From Strigamia acuminata (lineage: Eukaryota > Arthropoda > Chilopoda > Geophilomorpha > Linotaeniidae): a stretch of DNA of 64,000 nucleotides. The notes under the pieces are model-generated. The model was not told where the DNA came from, made no database searches, and saw nothing but the letters and a program-made list of their open reading frames with translations. A program made the translations under genes and the position numbers. The stretch spans positions 4,790,259-4,854,258 of the forward strand of contig OX442320.1 of NCBI GenBank assembly GCA_949358305.1. Direction: 5' to 3'. Below are positions 1 through 11,900 of this stretch, piece by piece. Positions within the stretch are counted from its first letter, which is position 1; each line of letters opens with the position of its first letter.

Positions 1-622
1 AGACCCGGGACTCCGACAGAATCACAAACCTAAACGATCTTGTCCAGCCAAACTGACATGTTCGAGAGACTTAGCCACTTAACTTTACATTCGACTCTGT
101 TTGTTAATCAAGACGGCGGACTAACGAGGATTTAATCTTGATTAATCAGACAATCGGGGGAGAAAAAAAAGTAAACGGAGAACTGTCATTTGGACTTGTT
201 TTATTCCCGTTCAAAATTGATGATAGAGTGAATAGAAAGAAATATTGACTGATGTTGTAAGTTGCATCGCAGTGTGTTCTATTGTAAGGTTCAACGACAA
301 CAGAAGCTCATCCACTGATCTTCACCTCTGGCATGTCAAGTCGCTTTTGGAAGATGTCTAATCCTGCCATTTTTGTCACAGGGGGGCTTTAGTGGAAGTG
401 AGTTAGATAGAATGGTTTTTAGATGACAAAGGACTCTTGGTTCAGGGAGGGGATTTCTTCTTCTATCGGCAAAAAGGCCGAGCGAGTCAATGACCATTTT
501 TATCGAGAAATATACTAGCTTATTATACGGCTGTTTGTGGAGTATGAAAGACATTTCTTTGTGGTTATGAGGTCAAATTGAAAAAAATATACTGATGAAA
601 AAATATGTCTGGTTATTTCCAG
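1..622. other. Sequence upstream of the first recognised SLC6 exon
   Basis: No confident gene. A short frame from ATG 58 runs 25 codons to a stop and resembles nothing I know. This stretch could hold the 5' UTR, promoter or an upstream intron of the SLC6 gene; the acceptor at 621-622 shows that at least one exon lies further upstream. Confidence 0.4.
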
Positions 623-3600
623 GTCTGATTTCAATGATTCCATGTTTCGGCTGGAGCTGGAGGCCCGGCCTCAGCGCTACACATGGAGCAGTTCAGGGGA
701 GTTTATTCTTGCTTGTATTGGTTATACGGTAGGATTGGGAAACATTTGGAGATTCCCATATCTGTGCTATAAGAATGGAGGAGGTGAGAAAAATGGAAGG
801 AATCTTTTATGCACTTGTCTGTTCATGTTTTTTTTTTGCTTCTAGGTGCTTTTCTCGTTCCTTACTTTGTCATTCTTCTTTTTTGTGGGATGCCTCTTTT
901 GTACCTGGAACTGGCAGTTGGCCAATACACAAGAATGGGCCCAGTTGGCGCGCTTGAGAAGATATGTCCAATTTTCAAAGGTAAGGAATAGACGGCTTTA
1001 AATTGAAACATGCTTCTGCTTTTAGGATGCTTTTTGCAATTAAACAAGGTGTGTAGCGCGGTGTTTCTGAAGTGGGGAACAAAATAGTTTCGGTGGAGGA
1101 TTTATCGGCAGGGCCACTTCATTCATAAGACCAACTAGGCATGGTGCTTGGGGTCTACGAACCAGTGGTGGACTCAGGATTTTACGTTAGGAATTCAGGG
1201 GCGTTTATTTTGTTTTCAAGATTAATATAAAAAATTGTAATACCGGTACGTGCGTGCAAATTACTGTAAAGAGCTCTCAGACAAAGATCGCTGTAAATCA
1301 AGGTGTTTAGGGCCTACGGTATTACCATGCTTTAAGCTGCATGCCATTGGACATGGGTTTACCAGACAGTATACCAGACGGTATACAATAAACTGTTTGT
1401 TTATTGTATACCGGCATGCCGGTGTTGTCGGTAAAAGTGAAACATGCCGGTATAAGTGACAAATGCTGGTATAAGTGAAACATGCCGGTATAAGTGACAA
1501 ATGCTGGTATAAGTGAAAAATGCCGGTATAAGTGAAAAATGCCGGTATAAGTGAAAAATGCCGGTATAAGTGAAAAATGCCGGTATAAGTGAAAAATGTC
1601 GGTATAAGTGAAAAATGTCGGTATAAGTGAAAACTGCTGGTATAAGTGAAAAATGCCGGTATAAGTGACAAATGCTGGTATAAGTGAAACATGCCGGTAT
1701 AAGTGACAAATGCTGGTATAAGTGAAAAATGCCGGTATAAGTGAAAAATGCCGGTATAAGTGAAAAATGCCGGTATAAGTGAAAAATGCCGGTATAAGTG
1801 AAAAATGCCCGTATAAGTGAAAAATGTCGGTATAAGTGAAAACTGCTGGTATAAGTGAAAAATGCCGGTATAAGTGAAAAATGCTGGTAAAAACTGGGTT
1901 TATCGGCATGCCGGTAAAAGTCACACTACACCGGCATGCTGCTTAAAGTGAGATAATGCGGTATGAAGGTTTTTAAATAGCTCTGCTTCTTGCAGGCATT
2001 TCGGGCCCTAATTGAAAAAAATTGTAAAAGCTAAATTTTTTTTTGTATGTGGTTTTTGGGAAATGTCTTATCTATTTGGAATTTGAGGGCCCCTGCAGCC
2101 GCACTCTTCTTCTGCGAGGACTGTGAGAAACTATAATGGAGCTAGCGGCTCAAGCCACGAACTAGCTCGGATTGAAATGTGGTTGTAATGAGGGCTGTCT
2201 GAAGACTTTTGTGGGTCCTAGAGGCCCTGTCTCATACTTTTACTACTTTTATGCTAATTTTATTGTTCGCAAGCATGTATTCCATTTTTTTTTATTAATC
2301 TTGAAAGTACTCGTAAATTGCAATGCACCGTGATCGTCGCTAAACCCCTGCTAACAGACAATCCTGGGTCTGCCACCGGTTTGTGGTGCAACTAAATATT
2401 ATAAGGTTGTAGGCCCTAAGAGACTTTGGAAGACCTATACTCCAAACCGATACAACGTTGTCTAAACTCTTATTGGTTGAGCCGGATTACGCCTAACTGT
2501 GGACTGTGCTCTACTAGGTGGAAAAGTGGTTCTGTTTGTTTTCAATAAATTTCAGTGTAAAAGTGATTATAATGATGGATTTATTTTAATTGGTAATAAA
2601 ATGTTTATTTAATTAGCTAAATCTGCTTTTTCCCTTTTAACCAATCAAACAAATGTTAGTGTAGTTTGTTGGTTTCTTTTGGCAGATAAACAAAGGTTTG
2701 GTTTTTTGTTGGTTGTTTTGCCTAGTTAGATTACAATTCTAGTGATTTGGGCTACTTTTTTGGGCCACTACACAAGTGAGACGGCTCAACCAATGGGAGT
2801 TTGGATAACATTGTATCGGTTTGTTAACTTTCCCCACCCCAACCTAGGGTCAATTTTGACTTCCAAAAGTAATTTTATTTTTTTTTTCTCAAAAACTAAC
2901 AGGATTTTCTTTCTGAAATTTCATGTATTTTCATTAAACATCGTGACAAACAATAAAAAAATAGTCCGTAACAGATTTTAAAAAATATTTCATAAAATTC
3001 CTTTATTTACCCGATACTTTTGGATTCAATGTCAATTATTTTTGTCGTACTCTATCGACAAACATCGAATTGGTTAAATTTCTTCATAAACATGAAATAG
3101 TCTAAGAATAGAATTATTTTCACACATTTTTGGAAAAATCTTTTTTGCTTGGGGTCAAAAATAAGGGATTTTTTTTTAGGTTGGTTCTGCTATCGTCTTC
3201 CACCGAATATAACACCGTTGTGTTGTCTTTAAGTTTTGCTCAAAATGGCAATTTTGTAAATATTGAGCAAAAATTTGAATATAACACCACTTCAGCTACA
3301 ACACCCTAGTGTTATATTTGAATATACTCCCATGGTGTTATATTCGAGTTTTCTATTGTTTTCGAATACAACACCATGGTGTTACACTCAAATTTTTCGA
3401 AAAATATTAAAGACGTACAGTGTACGCTTCCAAAATGCTCCCAAAACGTGCACTGGATTTTACATATTTAATCACAGTAATAAATACAAATTAATAATTT
3501 TCTTTTTTTTACAAACTTACATGTTATTTGATGAATACAACACCATGGTATTATATTCGGTGGAAAACGGCAGGGTTAATGGAGTATTACCGTATTTTAT

Positions 3601-6600
3601 CGAAAAAGAGCTGCGGCTCTTATTCAAAACTGCCATTTTTATCAGCAATTACAATTTCGGTTTTTTGTTTGTGACATTTGTTTGTGTATCAAACAAAGTC
3701 TGAACGTCATGAACGAAGCGAGGTTAACCCTCAGAAGGACAATCTGCAAAGACGACGCTTTGGTGCCCACAATGTACCAATTTGGGGACAAAATAATTAA
3801 ATCTGGAAGGCCCATAGCTTAAGCGCCGTTAGGGTAGTGTGACAAATTGTCGCCCTTGGCGCTACTGTTGTTAGAACAAGCATGGCAGCGTCAACACCAG
3901 AACATGTTGGGATCGAAGCATTCAAAGCAGATTGTTGATCTAATGGGTAAGAAAACTACCTAAAAAGTTAATTATTGATAAATATGGGATAAAAATGGAA
4001 TCGTAATTATAACGTAATCACTTGTGTTGGACTACTAGTGCCATACAGCGTCTGTTGGTAAAAATTCGAAGCACTAAGTAGAAGCGCTTTTATAATATTG
4101 GGAAAAGCCAACTTAAATTTAAGCTTGGATTTCTAAGGGGCAGAATTTTCAAAGGGTGAATAAATAAATAACGTACAGAACACTCCAAATTTTTTTTGAA
4201 ACAAACTTTATTGTTGTGTGAACAAAGTCAGAAATTTTCAGATAATTATAGTAAACAAAAAAAAGTTTTCCTATTCAAGAAGAGTGTTCTCCCCAAAATG
4301 GTATAGGATTGACCTTCTGAGGGTTAAATAGGGAAACAGTACTGTCCTTTTGCAAAAATACGGTATTCTTGGTGTCTCAGTCGCGGCTACTATTTGAGGG
4401 CGGCTAAAATTTGAGGGCGACTCTTAATCGGTAAAATACGTTACATTAAAAGCACTCAAGACATTTTTTCTATTTTCAACGTGAAGACTGCCTAAGCGGG
4501 GTTTGCTTTAAGCGAGTTTGCTATAACGGGGTTCGGAACACCTGGTTGTCAAACAAGCCAAAACACTTTTTTCCTCTTTGCTCTCTTAAAGTGTTTGAGA
4601 TTTGTAGGAGGTGTAAAGCGGTTTGGTAAGTGCCAAAAAGGTGGTATATAATCGTTTCAATTAATTGGATAGTACTCAGAACAGATTGTGCGGTATTGGA
4701 AAAAGTGTTACTTGCTTGCTCTTGTCCTTTTTTACACTGATTGCTGGGCAACATCTTTCTTTTTTTATAAAATCAATTTATGGGGTCATAAAGAGGATGA
4801 AAATAAATGCTGAGCAATACTCCGGAGCAGGGATGATCGATTTAACATTGCATCTATGCAGATATGATATTAAACATCGCATATGTTTGGATGCAATGTT
4901 TAATCATTCATTGTATTGCTTGGGCATTGATTAAAAAGTAAAAGTATTCCCTGTAGGAATTATGTGGAGAAGGAATTTTAAAAGGGAATATGTTGAAGTG
5001 TTTTTAATTTAATCTGTTGTGGAAAATTGTTTTCTTTGTTTTGGACACTGAAATAATCAATGGGTTTCGTTTGAAATGAGTTGAATAAATGAGTTAGTGT
5101 GTATTAAATTACACTTTGTAATGGAATTAAAGGTAATTGGTTAATTGCATAGAAATTTTTCAAAATTATCAAAAGTGTTTTAAAAATTTGTGTATTAATT
5201 AGTGTAATTAAAATTTGGGTGAATTTTAAAATTGCTGATAAATTTTGACAAAATTGAGAAATTGTTGATTTATTTTGACAAAATTGAGAAATTGTTGATA
5301 AATTTTGACAAAATTGAGAAATTGTTGGTAAATTTTGACAAAATTGAGAAATTATTGGTAAATTTTGACAAAATGGAGAAACTTTTGATTACTTTTGAAA
5401 CAATAAGAAATTTTTTCTAAATTTTGACACATTTTTTTAATTTTCTACAATTTTGACACATTATTTTAATTTTTTACAATTTTGACATATTATTTTAATT
5501 TTTTACAATTTTGACACATTATTTTAATTTTTTACAATTTTGACACATTATTTTAATTTTCTACAATTTTGACACATTTTTAATAATTGTGAGTAGTTTT
5601 TGATAATTATGAATAGTTTTTGATAATTGTGAGTAGTTGTTGATAAATTTGAGAATTTTTTAAAATAAATATTGAGAATTTTTTAAAATAAATATTGAGA
5701 AATTTGATAAATTTTACATAATTTTATGTAGTTTGATAATTCTGTGTAATTTTAGGTAGTTGGTAAATTTGAGTAGTTGGTGATAAATTCGAGACATTTT
5801 TTTATAAAAATCGAGAAAATTTTAACCCTCCGAGGCATAACGGTAAAATATACGCATTTTGGTATAAGGCATTACATATTTAGGGACAATTTTCAGGTCG
5901 ATTGGTTAAAGCGCCATTTAGTTTGTTTTTAGTTCACAACTAATTTTATACTATTGATGAAAATAAATAAGTTTGAACCATCTAGTGGTGGTTTTAAACA
6001 CTACTGGTTAAAGCGCTCTTCAGTACTGCAGCAAAGCCAGCTTAAAAGTTGTACTTGATCCTTAAGGGACAGAAAATTTCCAAGTTTGATATTTAATTAA
6101 AAATATGATCGATTATTAGAAATTGTTAGACAATTGGTTCTCCGTTCTTTGAATTTGTATATTTAATTAGTGTTAATTTATAATTAGTGCTTATTTAAAT
6201 ATTGCATCATATTTTTTATTTCCATTTACAATTGTGTATTTAGCGAGGTACCAAATGTGCCACTCTACTGCGTTGCGTGTGAACCTAGCTTTATGCCTCC
6301 GAGGGTTAAATAAAATTGTTATAATTTTTGCTAAAATTTGTAAAGCTAAAGAAATTCTCAATTTTGTACAGATTTCCACCCATCCCAAAAGCCAATAACA
6401 AAATTGCTATTTTCAATCGATGCAAACCACACCTATTCCAAAATCCTCACTTTTCAATTGATTAATTTCCTTAAATGGGAATTTCAACAGGTGCTGGACT
6501 GGCCACAGTGGTTGTGTCATTCCTACTGTGCACCTACTACAATGTGATAGTGGCATGGACTCTATTTTACCTCTTCAATAGTCTTCGTGGCGATTTACCC

Positions 6601-8947
6601 TGGACAAAATGTGGGAACAAATGGAATTCAATTCAGTGCGACCGCAATCTGACAGGCAATTCATCATCTTCCCAAGTGATCCCACCGAACGAAAGTAAAA
6701 CACCTGCTCAAGACTTTTACGAGTAAGATGTCAAAATAAAAATAAATAAAAATTGAACAAATCAATTCATCATTCTTTTATTCATTTTTTTTATTTCTCT
6801 TTTAATAGTCACAAAGTTTTAGAGATGAGCGAAGGGATCGATCGACCGGGTGACATGAGATGGGAATTGGTTCTCGCTCTATTTGTCGCTTGGGTGCTGG
6901 TTTATTTTGCAATATGCAAGAGCGTCAAGTCATCCGGAAAGGTATTGACCATTGACCAAGTTTGAGACAAGAAAGTATTTGCTTTTTTATCGCTGTCGAT
7001 TGTTCAAATAAAATTTTTTTTTTGCCCAGAAGCCGAGCAAGAAGAAGCTTCGGAGGTTATGTGATATCTTTATTTGGAGTTCCCACATTGCTCGCGTTAG
7101 GTGCATTCAATCCTCTCTAAACAGGGTGTTGTTATGTGTCTTAGCCACATGGCAAATTGGGTGACTTTGACGCGCCATTTTGATTTAATAATTCGTGAAA
7201 CCCTCACTAGAGCACGCTAGAGTCAATGACTCATGATCATGTATCACAAGTGTTGTATCTCGTTTACCAAATCGCGAACTAGTTCAAGTTCGCATTCATC
7301 ACCGTGTGAACTAGTTTACGTTCACTACAATTTTTTTCAAAGTGAACTAAGTTTAAGGTTACGAACTTAGAACCAATAGTTCAGTTCACTTTTCTAATTT
7401 ATTTTTAAAAAATTGAAATGTTTTTCTTTATGTTTTGTGGTTTGCAGATGAAAAAAAAAAACATTTTTTTTTGGTAAAGCAGTCGTTTTCACAAGGTGCG
7501 TTCAATCTGCTAGCAGAAAGTCACTTAACTGACTTAACTGCCTTTCAGAGGGCGGATTTGACGAAAATTACGTCACATTTTGACCAAGTAAAGTCATCTA
7601 AGTGACTTTCAGAAAAGTAACTGAAAAGTTCCTTTTCCACCTTTTAAAAGTCACTTATGTGCGTGGTGCGCATGCGCATTGCACATTTAACAAAGCTACA
7701 GTGACAGCCATTTTGTTCTCGATCTGACTGGCTAAAAAATGAATTTGTCACCACCAAAAGAAAAGGTATTTGGGTAAGGAAATGTATATAAATAATGTTT
7801 TTTACGGTAAATTCGCACGTGTGGCACACGGTAAATTCGGACGTGTGGCATGCGAAGGCTGGTGCTAAGTAAGTGCATTCAATGAAAAGTGACTTTGAGG
7901 AAAGGAAGGAAAGTGAAAGTCACTTCTTCTACCCCAGATTGAACGCATCTATTGATTTTAATGACGAAAACGGCTGATCTTGCCGTTTTTGTTGTAAAAA
8001 GTGATCAAAATGAATGTTTTGATGATGAAAACGTCATCAAAATGAATGTTTTGATGATGAAAACGTCATCAAAATGAATGTTTTGATGATGAAAACGTCA
8101 TCAAAATGTTTAAAACTGATGCAAAAAGTTACGTTTTTGCGACGTGGTGAACGCGAACTTCGTTCAAGTTCTTTCTTAAAAGTGAACTAATTTTGTTTTT
8201 TGCGATTTTTGCGTTCACTTGTAAAAGTGAACTAGTTTGCGATCTTAGTTTGCGAACTAACGAACTTAGTTCGCGAACGCGTTCGATACATCACTGATAA
8301 GTAGCCATCTTTGTAGTTCAGTTCCAGTTCGAGAATTCACTTCTTTAAGTCACTAAGTTATTTCAGAAGTAAATTCTTTTGAAGATTGAATGCACCCATT
8401 GAACAAAACTTAGAAAAATCATTTAAAAATTACTGAATATTTAAAGGTAAAGGAGCAAATACATATCTTTGGTCTCGTATGAATTGCCGGCATCTGGCCC
8501 AAACTATGTTGCGGTGGATATTTAACTCATTTATACAAATAAAATGTTATTTATATATTTTTTTAGGTTGTTTATTTTACTGCGATTGTGCCGTACATTT
8601 TATTGATTGCAATCTTGGTGCGAAGCGTCATGTTAGACGGCGCTGTTCAAGGATTAATACAGTTTGCCCGGCCAAATTGGGAAGCAATCATGGAACACAA
8701 AGTAAACAAAATGGTTTAATTTAATAGGAAGTCGGCGATTTTTTCGAGAACGTAATTGAGAAAAATCAGAACGCTCGATAGACCGTTGGAAAATTATGAC
8801 ATAATGCACTTGGGCGCCGCCATTAGAATTTAAAGGAAATCTATAGTCGGCGAGAAGTGAAAAAATTTTGACGGGTTACGAAGTTAAGCAAGAACAAATT
8901 GCCGTTCCCAAAATGTCGCTAAAGCTCGAATATAAAATTTTCAATAT

Positions 8948-8994
<47 letters not shown>

Positions 8995-11900
8995 TTTGAG
9001 GTTTGGATCGATGCTGCCGCTCACAACTTCCACTCACTAGGAATTGCATTTGGAACGTTGATCGCTTATGGAAGTTACAATAAGTTCAATAATAATATTC
9101 TCAGGTTAGAATTGGAGGTTAGGTGTGGTTAGGTGAAGTTTACCTGTTTGGCTTTTTGTTGTAGGGATACATTGATTATAAGTTTTGTTGATTCGGCCAC
9201 GAGTGTACTTTCGGGCTGTGTTGTTTTCTCCACTCTTGGTCATCTTGCGCACAAACAAAATAAAGAAATGGATACAATTATAGCGGATGGTATGTATATG
9301 TGTTTGAAGTTGTTTTGGTGTTGTTGGGGTTGGTTAATGTGGGCTGGAGATTAATTATTGGTTTTGCTTTTCAATATGGAGTGGATTTGTCGAAAACTGC
9401 TGGATTCACTAACGGTAATTTACTTTTTATTATTGTTTTACTCAAACTTTATTGCATTTCACTAAAATTTTGTGCAATTCTTCAAATTTTATCCAAATTT
9501 TTCCCAAATAATTATAAATTTTACACAGAAATTGCAAATTTCACACAAAAATTGCAAATTTCACACAAAAATTGCAAATTTCACACAAAAATTGCAAATT
9601 TCACACAAAAATTGCAAATTTCACACAAAAATTGCAAATTTCACACAAAAATTGCAAATTTCACACAAAAATTGCAAATTTCACACAAAAATTGCAAATT
9701 TCACACAAAAATTGCAAATTTCACACAAAAATTGCAAATTTCACACAAAAATTGCAAATTTCACACAAAAATTGCAAATTTCACACAAAAATTGCAAATT
9801 TCACACAAAAATTGCAAATTTCACACAAAAATTGCAAATTTCACACAAAAATTGCAAATTTCACACAAAAATTGCAAATTTCACACAAAAATTGCACATT
9901 TCACACAAAAATTGCACATTTCACGCCAAAATTATAAATTTTACCCACAAAATACAAATTATCACTAAAATCAACAGATTAATAGTGTAATTTCTATGTT
10001 TATTTGGTTATTTGTAGGGCCTGGCGTGCTATTTGTGGCATACCCCACAATCTTTCTACAAATGCCCATGCCCCAGGTTTGGGGGGCACTCTTTTTTGCA
10101 CTTATATTATTTTTAGCTTTGGACAGCCAGGTAAGAGATGAAAATGTGAAATACTTGTTTTTATTTGTTCAAATTATTCATTTGCTTTTCCAGTTTGCAA
10201 CAGTTGAGGTGGTAGTGACAAGTTTAAGGGATTCTTTTGGTGACGCCTTCACTTGTTGCTTAAAAAGACATGAAATTCTTGTGCTCATAGTTTGTCTAGT
10301 GGCATTTGTTTGTGGTTTACCGAATGTCACTCAGGTAATTACTTTTTTGCTTGTGGAATTTGAAATATTTTAATTTGACTTCTGAAATGTTTTGTCTCAA
10401 TTTCTAGGGTGGTATTTACTTTTTCCAACTTATGGATTACTACGCCGCTGCCATATCGCTTTTGTATTTAGCATTTTTTGAAGTGGTTGCCATTGTCTGG
10501 TTTTATGGTAAATTTTATCAAAACTATTTTACGTTGCGTTCCCATTTGACTGGGACAGAGCAGAAAGTCCCAAGTTCTTCGTCCGCTTTTCAATCTGTTG
10601 AAAATTTTTTTTCCTATCCATTTTTTTTGCTGAAAATTTGTGATTTTGTTTATATCATACTGAACCTTAACTCGGGTGAAATTTTAAGTCATTGGTCATT
10701 TATTTAATTAATTACGCTAAATGCAAATTTTCTGCCCCTTAGAACTCCAGCAAAACTATTATGCTGGCTTTGCTGCCTAAGAAAGAGTGCTTCAGTTAAC
10801 ATTTTTTTGCATTTACCAGTAGTGTTTAAACCAACCACTAGTTGGTAAAAAAAATATATTTTTTTACTGTTCACAACTAGCGCCCTCTTTAAAATTAGTT
10901 GCGAACTTTCAAAAATTGAATTGGCGCTTTAACTAATTGACCTGAAAATTGTCCATAAATCCGTATTGCCTTATACCAGAACGGCACATTTTACCCTTAT
11001 GCTTCCGAGGGTTAAACCTTTCTGTCGAGTTATTCAGTCAAGTGGGGACCAATCTAGCCTATTTATTGCTCATTGTTTTGAATTAAAGGTGCTGGAAGAC
11101 TCGCTCGAAACATTCAAGAAATGACGGGCAGTTTACCTTCTATTTATTTTCGACTTTGTTGGTGGGTGATAGCACCCTTAACTATCTTGGTAAGATGGGT
11201 ACAAACAGTTGAAAAGAGAAATAAATAGTTTGCTAAGCTAGGAGAGGAGTAGAACTATACCATCTGCCATGGCCTCCACTAGGGGGAGGCTGACAGGGCA
11301 TCCTTTATAAAATGAGTTGCTAACTAACAACAAATTAAATGGCGCTTTAACAAATTGACCTGAAAATTGTCCCTAAAGCTAAGTACACATGACCTGATTC
11401 CGTACACATAATGGTCAGTTTCTGTGCGGCCAGAAGTTTTGGTTGACGTGATACACATAGTTCTGCTTACCACACACGGAAACTTTCTGGCGACCGAAAG
11501 TATTTTTTCCGGCAGTGATGATGCACGGAAAAATTCAATTGTTTTCAATTTCCATGACGAACAAATTCTGAGTATCCAGAAAGCATTGTGGTAATGCGAT
11601 CGATCATGACCGGTCGTACACAAGACGGAGGTGGATACTGAATACAAAGACAGATAATACTAATAATGTTTGATTAATTTATTATTTACAATTAATTATT
11701 AATTTAAAAATACAGTAATCTGTTTATTTTCCATAATCAAACTACAATATTTTTTAAAAGTGGTCGCCATTTGTAATGACAACACGTGCACGGATTGTGT
11801 GTACCAAACAATTTCCGCGCATGGAAAAACACAGGCGGAATCATTTTGTTTGCGGGATGACAACCTGAAAATTCAGAGTCTGAAAGTCTTATGTGTACTT

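Noticed and set aside
1261-1924. Minus-strand frames with [18 protein letters not shown] repeats
   Set aside because: Product of the 19-bp minisatellite inside a transposable element; three frames are open simultaneously.
9300-9990. Three overlapping frames of [20 protein letters not shown] type
   Set aside because: Intronic 20-bp repeat without stop codons; the three frames are the same repeat read in different phases.
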